Source: Burkholderiales bacterium (lineage in GTDB: Bacteria; Pseudomonadota; Gammaproteobacteria; Burkholderiales; Ga0077523). Taken from it: 54,689 bases of DNA. Below the pieces are notes generated by a model. The model was not told the origin of the DNA and searched no databases. It worked only from the letters and a program-made list of their open reading frames with translations. Shown here one piece after another: positions 8,165 through 16,705 of this stretch (within the stretch, counting starts at the first letter, position 1; each line of letters starts with the position of its first letter). The stretch spans positions 1-54,689 of the forward strand of contig JAIEQG010000114.1 in the NCBI GenBank assembly GCA_019747905.1, written 5' to 3'. The translations under genes and the position numbers were made by a program.

Positions 8165-9577
8165 ATGACCAGACAATCGACCGAGGTTGGAGACCATCAC
8201 GTCGCCCCGGATTTCCTTGGCGGTTCCGACTGCGGTGCGCAGACAGCACCAGATCCCGTCGCACCGCGCGGGCGCGGGCTCGGGCGCGGGCTGACGCGCG
8301 CAACCCTGTTGACGGTGCTGGCACTTGCCACTGCCGCGCCGGTCTCGGCACAGGATCGCGACTGGGACGGCGAAACCAGTACGTTGTGGAGCACCAGCAC
8401 CAACTGGAATCCCAACGGAGAGCCGTCCTTCGGTGCTACAGCCATCATCGACAGCGGGTCGCTGAGCAATCAGCCGACGCTTAACGTCAATAGGTCAGTG
8501 ACCGCCGTCAACGTCTCCAGCGGCACGCTCACGGTCGACGCCACCCTCACTTCAACGGTGACCCTGTCGGGCACGGGCAACCTGACGATCAATGTGGCTG
8601 GCGGAGTGGTAGGCAACATCAGCATGGGCAGCAGCGGCACGCTGGTGAACAACGGCACCATCACAGGCAATCTGAGCATCGCCAACGGCACGACAGACAA
8701 TGCCGGCGTCGTGACGAGTGCGACGTTCGTCTCGGGCGGCCTGTTGCACCTCAACGACGGAACGAACCTGTCCAACTCGGCGGGCTTGAGCATCAGCGGT
8801 GGTACCGTCTCCGTGTTGAGTACCGAGACGGTTGGCTTCCTGACCTTGAGCGGCGGCACGCTCGGCGGCTCATCCGAGCTCCGGGTGGTCGGGTCATTCA
8901 GTCAACTGGCCGGCGTTCTCGCCATCGGCCTCACCGTGAACGCCGCAGGCGACAAGACCCTCGAGGGCGGCACCATCGCCGGCACGCTGGAAGGAGCCGG
9001 GGCAACGACAGTTCAGAGCGGCACCACGCTGCTCTCGGGCACCATCAGCGGGCCGGTGACCGTGGCATCGGGTGCGCTTGACATCGACGGCACCGGCTCG
9101 ATCGGCGGTGCCGTCGAGATCGACAGCCTGGGCCACTTCATCGGGGGGACGTCCGGTTCGGTCGTCGGCACCCTCAAGAGCTTGGGCCGATTCACGCCCG
9201 ACGGCCTCAGCATTGAAGGCGACATGACATTGGCGGAGTCGGCACGCCTGTTCGGCGGGCTGAACGGCCTGGTCATCAACGGCGTCGCGACTCTGGATGG
9301 CGAATTGAACTTCGATAGCGCCGGTGTGGACTTCACTTCTGGCTTGGTCGAGGCCGAGGTGTTCCGGGCCGACAGCATCGTCGGCGATTTCGCCACCTTC
9401 AACGTGGCGGGACCTGCCGGATTCGATGTCGGGTACCGCATCGATAACGCCGGATCCGATCTGCGTTACCTCATCACCTACACGCGCGTCCAGGTGGTGC
9501 CGGAGCCGTCCGGCCTGGCGCTGGTAATGCTCGCCATGCTGGCTGGTGCCGGCGCGACTCGCAGGCGAGCACGGTAA
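8165..9577 (+). CDS. PEP-CTERM sorted surface/exported protein with beta-strand repeats
   Basis: Exported protein of 470 aa. The ATG at 8165 has a GGAG Shine-Dalgarno. After a long basic n-region (to about residue 48) there is a hydrophobic core and an AxA-type cleavage site before QDRDWDG. The mature part opens with the WDG...STSTNW pattern of autotransporter-associated beta-strand repeats, then is rich in Gly, Ser, Thr, Val and Asn with regular beta-strand periodicity, suggesting a beta-helix. The last ~27 residues are a PEP-CTERM sorting signal: VPEP, a hydrophobic helix, then RRRAR. Exosortase (EpsH-type) should cut and anchor it, often alongside exopolysaccharide production. No exosortase gene is in this window. 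The biological role of the passenger is unknown. Confidence 0.85.
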   Translation: MTRQSTEVGDHHVAPDFLGGSDCGAQTAPDPVAPRGRGLGRGLTRATLLTVLALATAAPVSAQDRDWDGETSTLWSTSTNWNPNGEPSFGATAIIDSGSLSNQPTLNVNRSVTAVNVSSGTLTVDATLTSTVTLSGTGNLTINVAGGVVGNISMGSSGTLVNNGTITGNLSIANGTTDNAGVVTSATFVSGGLLHLNDGTNLSNSAGLSISGGTVSVLSTETVGFLTLSGGTLGGSSELRVVGSFSQLAGVLAIGLTVNAAGDKTLEGGTIAGTLEGAGATTVQSGTTLLSGTISGPVTVASGALDIDGTGSIGGAVEIDSLGHFIGGTSGSVVGTLKSLGRFTPDGLSIEGDMTLAESARLFGGLNGLVINGVATLDGELNFDSAGVDFTSGLVEAEVFRADSIVGDFATFNVAGPAGFDVGYRIDNAGSDLRYLITYTRVQVVPEPSGLALVMLAMLAGAGATRRRAR

Positions 9578-9619
9578 GTTCCGCTGCGATGCGCCGCTGA
9601 CGCCCGTTGCGGATATCGG

Positions 9620-9754
9620 GCAGGGGCGGGCTCGCCCCCATCCCAACCTTCCCGCGGCAAAGCCGGGGGAAGGAGTGTCTGCGATGGCCAGCGTCGCAAG
9701 TGGATGCACTCCTTCCCCCGCGACGAAGTCGTGGGGGAAGGTTGGGATGGGGGC
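9620..9754. repeat. Inverted pair of palindromic REP-like repeats between convergent genes
   Basis: A reverse-orientation unit (about 9635-9678, CCCCCATCCCAACCTTCCC then a CGGCAAAGCCG hairpin) and a forward unit (9709-9753, hairpin around CGACGAAGTCG) are separated by about 30 bp. They sit between the 3' ends of the PEP-CTERM gene and the helicase gene, where they could end transcription from both sides. The rest of the 255-bp gap (9578-9832) holds nothing else recognisable. Confidence 0.75.
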
Positions 9755-9832
9755 CAACTCGCCCATCGATGATCAGTTCCACCGACAGCCGCCCCGCCCC
9801 TTACCTCGCGCCGACCTCGGGACGACGTACCG

Positions 9833-12800
9833 CTACCCCGCCCCCACCGCCTCCTCCGCGTCCTGCGCCGGCGTCGGTTCCGTCACGACGCGCACCCTTC
9901 GCGCCTCCACGTGAACCGTAGGCGCCGCGGCACCGGTCGCCACCGGACGGATGCCGAGCGATTCCAGCGTGGCCACCAGTTCCTGCAACACCGCTTCGCG
10001 TCTCAGCACCAGCGCCGAAGCGAAACAGCGCCAGAACACCCAGCCGGTGCGCTCCAGCGCCCGCTGCCGCCGCACGTCGTCGGCCCAGCGGGTCGAGCCT
10101 TCGTAGCGATCGCCGTCGCATTCGACGGCGAGCCGCGCATCGTTGGCACCTTCGACCAGCAGGTCGACCCGGTAGGCCCCGATCTTCGCCTGCGGCGTCA
10201 CGCGGTAACCGCGCCGTGCGAGCCAGTCGAACAGCTCACGTTCCATCGGCGACTCGCAGCGGTCGCGCAAGTCGCCGGTCGCGTCCGCGTGCTCGGCGAA
10301 CGGCTGCGCGAAATGGGCAATCAGGCCGCGCCGCAAGCGGTCGGCTTCCGACAGATCGTCCAGGTCCACGGACCGCACCAGCACCATGCGATCCCGCGCC
10401 CGGGACGCCGCGACGTTGAACCGCTGCGCGAAGATATCCCGCGACAACGGCGCCCCCACGGCATTCGGGGCCGACACCATCGACAGGAACATGATGTCGC
10501 GTTCGCGCCCCTGGAATGTGCGCGCATCGCCGCAGGCGATGGCGTGGCGCTGCAGGATCTCGGGCGACAGCGTTTCCACCAGTTGCTCCCAGATGCGCAG
10601 CGCCTGGGCCTCACCGAGCAACGACACCACGCCGATCGAGCGCTGCTGCATGCGGGGGTCCGCGGTGATGCGCCGGATCTCCCCGACGATGTAGTCGGCC
10701 TCGGCCGGATTGATGTCGTCCTTGCGCTCGGCATTCTGGATCCACACGTCCACCAGCGGCGGATCGATGCGTTCCGACGGCCGCGGCAGGCGCAACGGCC
10801 GCAGCTCGTGCGCGTAGAACTCGCGCTTGGAGTACTCGATGATCGGCGCTACGCAACGGAAGTGCTCCTTCAACATCACGCCGCTGCCAGCGAACACCAC
10901 CTTGGCAAGATCGTAGATAGAGCGCTCGGGCGACATCTGCGCGCGATACAGCGCTACCTGGTCGCCCAGGAAGCGCTGCATCATCGCCTTGATCTTTTCC
11001 TCTTCCTGACCGACGCCTTCGGGCGAGACCTGCTTGTCGTCGCCGACGATCAGGAGCTTCTTGGCCCGCAGCAGCGCCGGCAGCGCCGAGAGGTCCGATT
11101 GCGACGCCTCGTCGATCACCACCAGGTCGAAGCAACCGAACTGCGGCGGCAGCGATTCGGACACGCGGTGGTGCGGCATGATCCAGCACGGCACCGCCAT
11201 GTTGGCCTCGGCGGCGGCTTCGCGTGCGTCCTGGCGATAACGCGCCGCGCGTTTGCCCGTACCCTTGCCGATCTTCTGGATCGCGTTGAGGTAGGCCTGC
11301 AGGGCGGAACGCACACGCGGCGTCGCGTTCTCGGCGAGCTTCAGCCACGTGCGCTGCACCACCAGGTCGTGATACAGGCGCGCGAGGTCGTGCTCGAGAT
11401 CGCGGCGCAGCGCCGCAAGGCGTCGGAATTCCGCCTGGGAGTCGATCGCGGTGAGATGGCTCGCGAGCCGGCGCAGGCGCCAGCCGGCCCGCCAGTCCTC
11501 GGGCGGAACGGTCATCGCGCCGGCAACGTGAGGCTGGCGCAGTGCCGCGGCGAGCTTCGGAGCGCCGGACTTCTCGATGCGTTCCACCACGTCGCTCACG
11601 ACCGCGAACGCGTCGGCCATGCCGTGCAACCGGTTGAGTTCGGTTGCGAGCGCCGACCAGCCGGCCACGAACACCTGCTCGCCGGTGGCCGGATCGCCCA
11701 GCGACATCGACACGAAGCGGCGGATGTTCTCCGCCACCGCGCCGCTGGTCCCGTCCAGGGCGGCTTGCAGCCGTTCCTTGACCAGCCACACTTCCCCGAG
11801 CCGATAGGTGCCGAGGTAGTGGCCGATGATCCGCTGCAGTTCCGCGAGGGCGTTGTCATCGTGGGCGACGCGCCGCGCCAGCGGCCAGCCCGGAAACAGC
11901 CGCGCCGACTGCCGGACGAGATCGGATTCGGCGGTGGCGAGCGCCTGGACTTCGCGATACAGGCTGAACTCTTCCAGCGCCAGCGGCACGGCGCGCGGGT
12001 CTTCGATGGGTACAGCATCCAGACCCACTTCCGCGGCAAGACCGTTCCAGCGGGCGATCAGTTCGCGTGCCTTCAATTGCGTCTTGAGCCACGCGGCCAC
12101 GTGTTGCCAGTCGGCGGCGTCGGCGGGCGGCCGGCCGCTCAACTCCACCGCATCGAGCTTCGCTTTCGCTTCGCTGCGGAAGAACACGCCGGTCAGTCCG
12201 AAGGCCCGGCGACCGGCCGCCAGGTTCTCGGCCGCCTGGATCAGTTCGCGATCGCGTTCGGCACCGCGCGGTGCGGTCACCGGCCGCTCGAGGAAGGACC
12301 CGCGCTCGGCGTTGGCCGCCTGGAGCTCTTCGCCCAGCGCGTCGATCAGGCGGCACTCGTTGGTCACGACCCCCGCCTTCAGGCGCGTGGACAGGTTCGA
12401 TGCCCAGGGACGCCCGGCCGTGGCGATGCGTTCGCGCAGGGCAACGATGCGCTCGATGGTCTCGCCGGTCTCGTGGAGGCGCTCGAGTGTCTCGTGGCCG
12501 GGATCGGCGATCATGGGGACGTCGCCCGCCCGCGAAACGCCGGCGAGCTGGGCGAAGCGCACCAGGTCGTCATGCGTCTGGAGCAGCGTGCGGGTATCGG
12601 GGAAAGCCTCGGGGGCAGGCAGCCGCCGCCCGGCGTACTCGATGTCTGCACCGAGCTGTTCCCGGGCGGCACGCAGCCGCGCGACATCGTCATCCGAGAA
12701 CAACGGCGCGTACTGCGGGCCGGCACCCAGGGCATCCGGCAGCCATTCGATGCTCACCGCACCGCGGGCCACTTCGTGCGCCGCGTCGAGCGGATCCACG

Positions 12801-14470
12801 TTCTCGCCTTCGAGATCGATCCGCATGAGATTGATGCGGGCCCAGCGGCTGAGATCCGCATCGAGGCGCGCGAGGCGTTCGTGCAGCGCGTCGATGCTCG
12901 TGGCGATGCGTTCGATCTCGCGTCCCATGCCGACCGGATCGATGCTCTGCACTTCCGAGGCGATCTTGTGGACCGAAGCCTCGAACTGCTTCATGCCCTC
13001 CTCTTCGGTCACCAGCAGCGCGATGGCGAGCGGACGGATCTCTTCGGGCAGCTTTTCGCGCAGCACTGCCAGGGCCGGATCCTTCATCGACGTCACCAGC
13101 ACGCGCCGGCCGTTGGCCAGCCAGTGGCAGATGATGTTGGCGATGGTGTGGGTCTTGCCGGTACCGGGCGGGCCCTGGACCACCACGCCGTCGTGCATCT
13201 CGAGCAATTGAACGATGCGCAACTGCTCGTCGTTGAATGCCTTGGGAAACAACAGGTCGCCGGCGTCGGCACTGGCCGCCCCGGCGGTGCTGCTCACGCC
13301 CCGGAACGCCGGCAGTGCAACCGGCACGACTTCGCCGGCAGGCTCCGAGACCAGCGCGCGCGTGGCGGCGGGCAACCCGACGTCGTCGCCGGCGTCCCGC
13401 AACGCCCGGGCGAAACGGTCGAGATCCTGGATCAGCACACTCGCGCTCCGCGGCCGGGCGAACAGGACCCACGAGCGATTGATCTTGAGCTTGGCTTCGC
13501 CCTCCCCGACCACGTCCGCGTCGGGGTCGAGGCAGGCGCGCGCGATGTCGAGCAGCGGCTCGAAGGTCTCCGGTTCGAACGGCGACACCGGTGCACTCGC
13601 GGCGGCCAGGAACTCGCGCGCCAGGCGCTCGGCCTGGGCGACCCCGGGTCGATCGATGGCGGCATAGAAATCGAGCTCGAGCCGGGCATCGCCGTCACGG
13701 GGGCGGATTTCCGCTGCGCCGGTACCCGGGTTGAACTTGAGTTCCACCGGACAGGTGACGAGGGGATAGGCCGCGGTGGCACCGCCGTGCTTCCACACGC
13801 CGAGCCCCACACCCCAGACGAGTTCCAGTTGACCGTCGACCAGCGCGCCGGTCAGCTCCTGCTGCAACGTCAACAATTGAACGTAGAGCCGGGCGCGGCG
13901 TCGGCGCCGACGTTCGAACTCGGCCCAAGGGGCCCATTCCTGCTCGAGGTAGCCGGCGAGCTGCTTTTCCACCTCGCTGCGAAACCCGTAGTCCGACAGC
14001 CGTACCACTTCACCCGGGAGCACCGCAGGATTCGCGGCTTGCGACAGATCCGCCGCCGGCATCGTGGCATCGCGATGGGTCCCGGCAGCGATCAGGGCAG
14101 CCCCCTCCACCGCCGGCGCGAGTTGCGGCGCAGCGAGCACCGCGTCGCCCACGCTCAGCCACGGCGACAACCACGCGCTCGTCCCCTTGGGCGGCAGTTC
14201 CGGATTGGGCGGCCGCGGGATCGACAACCAGACCGGCTCGTCCCCGTCCGCCCCCGTGGCGTCCAGCACCACGCCCTCCACACCCGCGACGTGATGGTCG
14301 AAGAGCAGGAAGCGACCGTGGTCGGCCACGTTCGATACCACTTTCGCCCGCGAGCGGGCCGACTGCTGCACGTAGTCGATCAGTGCCAACAGTCGCGAGC
14401 GTTCGATGCTCACGGCATGCGCAGCCTGTTCTTGACGTCCGGTAGTTGTGGGTAGATCTCCGGATGGCAT
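9833..14470 (-). CDS. Superfamily-1 DNA/RNA helicase with C-terminal REase-like (MTES_1575/Vsr-type) domain
   Basis: Very large protein, 1545 aa. The N-terminal ~400 residues are a family-specific region without clear motifs. Walker A (GPPGTGKTHT) is near residue 432 and the DEAS box (VVIDEASQSDL) near residue 1117. Between them is a long helical insert; after them come helicase motifs including QGRERDIMFLSMV and the arginine-containing FNVAASRARDRMVLV. Residues ~1405-1515 look like a PD-(D/E)XK/Vsr-type fold (SPMERELFDWL, YRVDLLVE, AVECDGDRYE), as in the REase_MTES_1575 family. Single-gene helicase-Vsr fusions are known in anti-phage islands, so defence is plausible but unproven. The ATG at 14470 lacks a Shine-Dalgarno; a GTG at 14413 (VSIERSRLL) is a credible alternative start. 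Confidence 0.85.
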   Translation of the reverse strand: MPSGDLPTTTGRQEQAAHAVSIERSRLLALIDYVQQSARSRAKVVSNVADHGRFLLFDHHVAGVEGVVLDATGADGDEPVWLSIPRPPNPELPPKGTSAWLSPWLSVGDAVLAAPQLAPAVEGAALIAAGTHRDATMPAADLSQAANPAVLPGEVVRLSDYGFRSEVEKQLAGYLEQEWAPWAEFERRRRRRARLYVQLLTLQQELTGALVDGQLELVWGVGLGVWKHGGATAAYPLVTCPVELKFNPGTGAAEIRPRDGDARLELDFYAAIDRPGVAQAERLAREFLAAASAPVSPFEPETFEPLLDIARACLDPDADVVGEGEAKLKINRSWVLFARPRSASVLIQDLDRFARALRDAGDDVGLPAATRALVSEPAGEVVPVALPAFRGVSSTAGAASADAGDLLFPKAFNDEQLRIVQLLEMHDGVVVQGPPGTGKTHTIANIICHWLANGRRVLVTSMKDPALAVLREKLPEEIRPLAIALLVTEEEGMKQFEASVHKIASEVQSIDPVGMGREIERIATSIDALHERLARLDADLSRWARINLMRIDLEGENVDPLDAAHEVARGAVSIEWLPDALGAGPQYAPLFSDDDVARLRAAREQLGADIEYAGRRLPAPEAFPDTRTLLQTHDDLVRFAQLAGVSRAGDVPMIADPGHETLERLHETGETIERIVALRERIATAGRPWASNLSTRLKAGVVTNECRLIDALGEELQAANAERGSFLERPVTAPRGAERDRELIQAAENLAAGRRAFGLTGVFFRSEAKAKLDAVELSGRPPADAADWQHVAAWLKTQLKARELIARWNGLAAEVGLDAVPIEDPRAVPLALEEFSLYREVQALATAESDLVRQSARLFPGWPLARRVAHDDNALAELQRIIGHYLGTYRLGEVWLVKERLQAALDGTSGAVAENIRRFVSMSLGDPATGEQVFVAGWSALATELNRLHGMADAFAVVSDVVERIEKSGAPKLAAALRQPHVAGAMTVPPEDWRAGWRLRRLASHLTAIDSQAEFRRLAALRRDLEHDLARLYHDLVVQRTWLKLAENATPRVRSALQAYLNAIQKIGKGTGKRAARYRQDAREAAAEANMAVPCWIMPHHRVSESLPPQFGCFDLVVIDEASQSDLSALPALLRAKKLLIVGDDKQVSPEGVGQEEEKIKAMMQRFLGDQVALYRAQMSPERSIYDLAKVVFAGSGVMLKEHFRCVAPIIEYSKREFYAHELRPLRLPRPSERIDPPLVDVWIQNAERKDDINPAEADYIVGEIRRITADPRMQQRSIGVVSLLGEAQALRIWEQLVETLSPEILQRHAIACGDARTFQGRERDIMFLSMVSAPNAVGAPLSRDIFAQRFNVAASRARDRMVLVRSVDLDDLSEADRLRRGLIAHFAQPFAEHADATGDLRDRCESPMERELFDWLARRGYRVTPQAKIGAYRVDLLVEGANDARLAVECDGDRYEGSTRWADDVRRQRALERTGWVFWRCFASALVLRREAVLQELVATLESLGIRPVATGAAAPTVHVEARRVRVVTEPTPAQDAEEAVGAG

Positions 14471-14607
14471 CGTACAGAAAAAAACGACCGCGAGCGCCGC
14501 GCATCCCGAACTCCGGCTGCATTTTTTCCGCGGCTGCCGGCACCGCCGTCATCTTTTGTCAGAACTTCCCGACAGCAGGATTCAGCCGACGTGCCGTAAC
14601 TGTTGCC

Positions 14608-15042
14608 ATGAACCCGGAGCTTCCGACCACGAACCGCACGGATACCGCTGACCCGCCGGCCCGAGTCGCGGTCGTGGTGGATGATCACCGCCGCATGCGG
14701 CGCGTGGAGCGCGATCTGCTGCGCAAGTACCTGCCCCAGTTCAGCGTGGAGCAGGCGGAGAACGCCGAGCAGGCCATTGCACTGGTGCAGCAGTACCAGC
14801 CGGAGCTGGTTCTGATGGACGTGCACCTGCCCGGTCTCGACGGGCTCGAGGCGACCCGGCGCATCCTCGAACTCGCCCCGCACACCACGGTCATCGTCGT
14901 CTCTCTCGCCGACGACTGGCGCTATTTCCGCCTGGCCATCGAGGCCGGCGCCCGGGCCTTCGTGCCCAAGGCCGACCTGTGGGAACGGCTGCCACCGTTG
15001 CTCGAACACCTGGCGGAACCGCGTCACGGGCCGCCGCGCTGA
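14608..15042 (+). CDS. Single-domain response regulator receiver protein
   Basis: CheY-like receiver domain of 144 aa with no output domain. Acidic pocket Asp25-Asp26, phospho-acceptor Asp71 (LVLMDVHLPGLDG), Ser99 in the Thr/Ser position and Lys121 (FVPKADL) are all present, so it should be phosphorylatable. The upstream frame is open to 14446 but uncharacteristic; the ATG at 14608 begins just before the receiver fold. No histidine kinase is adjacent. It precedes a NarL/LuxR-type regulator in the same direction with a 180-bp gap. Its partner and output are unknown. Confidence 0.82.
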   Translation: MNPELPTTNRTDTADPPARVAVVVDDHRRMRRVERDLLRKYLPQFSVEQAENAEQAIALVQQYQPELVLMDVHLPGLDGLEATRRILELAPHTTVIVVSLADDWRYFRLAIEAGARAFVPKADLWERLPPLLEHLAEPRHGPPR

Positions 15043-15172
15043 GCCGCTCCGATACTAGACCAGGGCCTGCCGCACGGTGGCCCTCGCGCAGTCGCTACTG
15101 GATCGCTGCGACGTTTGCTGCATAATCGGACGCGAGATTCCCCTCGTTCACCAGCACGATGGAGGGTTGCGA

Positions 15173-15247
15173 ATGCGATCAGCGGATGCGGCGGCGGCAT
15201 TGTCGTCCGCGCACCCACTGCCATGGCCGGCGGGCGACCGGGACTAG
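15173..15247 (+). CDS. Possible 24-codon leader ORF upstream of and overlapping the LuxR-type regulator
   Basis: The strongest ribosome-binding site before the downstream regulator (GGAGGG at 15161-15166) is six bases from an ATG at 15173. That frame runs only 24 codons and ends with TAG at 15245-15247, overlapping the regulator's likely ATG (15223) in another frame. It could be a leader peptide that couples translation. It could equally mean that the regulator's true start has been misjudged. Short and unsupported by homology. Confidence 0.3.
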   Translation: MRSADAAAALSSAHPLPWPAGDRD

Positions 15248-15906
15248 GTTCCGGCGTCGGCACCGCCGCACTGCGCCTGCGGGTGGTGCTGGCCGACGAT
15301 CACACGATCGTGCGCGAGGGGCTCGCGGCCCTGCTCGGACAGAGCCCGGGCATCGAGGTAGTGGGCACCGCGAGCACCGGCCTCGAGGCCGTGCGGGCGG
15401 CCCGGACATTGGCGCCGGACGTGCTCGTGACCGACATCTCGATGCCAGATCTGAACGGCATCGAAGCCACACGGGCCATCCGCGAGCGTGACGAGCGCGT
15501 CGCCATCGTCGTGCTGTCGATGCACTCTTCCAGCGAGCACGTGGCGCGTGCGTTCGCTGCCGGCGCCAACGGCTACGTGCTGAAGGACGCCGCCAGCGAA
15601 GAGATCGTCGCTGCCGTGCGCACCGTGGCGAGCGGCGGGCGCTACCTCAGCCAGGAACTGGACGATGCCCCGGCAACTCCCGGGACATCGAGCAATTCAC
15701 CGCTCGCCAGCCTGTCGGCGCGCGAACGGCAAGTCCTGCAACTGGTGGTCGAGGGCCGATCGAGTGCGCAGATCGCCCTGCAGATCCACCTCTCGCCCAA
15801 GACGGTCGAGACCTACCGCAGCCGGCTCATGAAAAAGCTCGGCGTCGCCGACCTGCCCGCGCTGGTCAAGTTCGCCGTCCAGCACGGGGTGACGGCGCTC
15901 GATTGA
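15223..15906 (+). CDS. NarL/FixJ-type response regulator (receiver + LuxR HTH)
   Basis: Two-component transcription factor, 227 aa. The receiver domain spans about residues 19-135, with Asp25/Asp26, phospho-acceptor Asp71 (LVTDISMPDLNGIEA), Ser99 and Lys121. A short linker follows, then a LuxR-type helix-turn-helix at about 163-222 (LSARERQVLQLVVEG ... LSPKTVETYRSRLMKKLG). The frame is open upstream to 15115, but the ATG at 15223 removes a Gly/Arg-rich unconserved stretch. Start confidence is low because the ATG lacks a good Shine-Dalgarno. No sensor kinase lies nearby. It converges with the spike-protein gene, whose stop is 10 bp away. Confidence 0.86.
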   Translation: MAGGRPGLGSGVGTAALRLRVVLADDHTIVREGLAALLGQSPGIEVVGTASTGLEAVRAARTLAPDVLVTDISMPDLNGIEATRAIRERDERVAIVVLSMHSSSEHVARAFAAGANGYVLKDAASEEIVAAVRTVASGGRYLSQELDDAPATPGTSSNSPLASLSARERQVLQLVVEGRSSAQIALQIHLSPKTVETYRSRLMKKLGVADLPALVKFAVQHGVTALD

Positions 15907-15916
15907 CGCCGGGGCA

Positions 15917-16597
15917 TCACCAGATGTTGCCGGCCCCCGGCGTATAGCTGGAAGCCACGACCGAATCCGCGATGAGCGTCGAGCACTTCACCGTGCCGCT
16001 GACGCGGGCCATGCCCGTGTCCATTTCCACCATCCCGGCCGACACCTGGACGATGCTTGCCGCCACCTCCACCCGCGCACTTGCCACGATCTTGACGCCA
16101 CCGGCGGTGAGCTTGATCGAGTTGCCGTTCTGGTCCGCGATGGTCACCTCGCCGGGACCGTCCTCCAGCACGAGCTTCTGACCACCCGGCGTCTCCACCT
16201 GGAAGCGTTCCATGCCGTCCTGATCGTCCAGCGTGATCCTCACGCCGTTGCGCGAGCACAGCACCTTGCGGTCGTTGCGCCCGGCACCGTCCATGGACTC
16301 GGGCGGCGCATCCTTCCCGTTCCACAGGGAACCGATGACCACCGGACTCGATGGATCACCGCCCTGGAATGCCACCACCACCTCGTCACCCACGTCCGGC
16401 ACGAGCCACATTCCGCGATGGTGGCCTGCCATCGGTACTGCCAGCCGCGCCCAGATCTCGTACGCGGCGCTCGCACCTTCGCTCCAGGGCAGCGTGATCC
16501 TCACGCGGCCTTGGCCGTCGGGGTCCCGCACGTTGGTGACGATGCCGGTGTAAACGCCGAACAGGCGGGTCCGGGACGGGGCGATGCTTGGATCCAT
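15917..16597 (-). CDS. Phage baseplate assembly protein V / VgrG gp5-like spike protein
   Basis: Spike component of a contractile tail-like apparatus, 226 aa. Residues ~12-95 are the gp5-type OB-fold (YTGIVTNVRDPDGQGRVRI ... WLVPDVGDEVVVAFQGGDP ... VIGSLWNG). The remainder has the repeating short-strand pattern of a gp5/VgrG beta-helix needle (QKLVLEDGPGEVTIADQNGNS, then AsxVxV repeats). Start ATG at 16597 has GAGGAG 7 bp upstream. It sits 108 bp after the gp27-like gene, same strand, so the two would form a split VgrG. No sheath, tube, PAAR, ClpV or baseplate gene is visible in the window. Confidence 0.85.
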   Translation of the reverse strand: MDPSIAPSRTRLFGVYTGIVTNVRDPDGQGRVRITLPWSEGASAAYEIWARLAVPMAGHHRGMWLVPDVGDEVVVAFQGGDPSSPVVIGSLWNGKDAPPESMDGAGRNDRKVLCSRNGVRITLDDQDGMERFQVETPGGQKLVLEDGPGEVTIADQNGNSIKLTAGGVKIVASARVEVAASIVQVSAGMVEMDTGMARVSGTVKCSTLIADSVVASSYTPGAGNIW

Positions 16598-16623
16598 GAT
16601 GACTCCTCGGGTTTGTGCAGCTC

Positions 16624-16652
16624 TGGCACTCGGCCCTCGCCGGGCCGTGCCA
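16624..16652. terminator. Stem-loop between the hub and spike genes
   Basis: TGGCAC-tc-GGCCC tcgcc GGGCC-GTGCCA forms a bulged GC-rich hairpin in the 108-bp gap between the two tail-protein genes. There is no T-run, so intrinsic termination is doubtful. It could instead reduce or process the downstream spike message. Confidence 0.4.
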
Positions 16653-16705
16653 AGAAGGCTGGACTCTTGGGGTGAGAGGCCGAAAGCCTGCTGGGGGTAG
16701 TTACC

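Noticed and set aside
7612..9754. CRISPR array in the palindrome clusters
   Set aside because: Repeats are unequal, not regularly spaced, lack unique spacers of constant length and occur in inverted pairs.
9911..14455. 1514-codon open frame on the plus strand
   Set aside because: Antisense to the helicase gene; its protein is rich in Arg, His and Gln repeats with no domain. Long antisense frames are common at this GC content.
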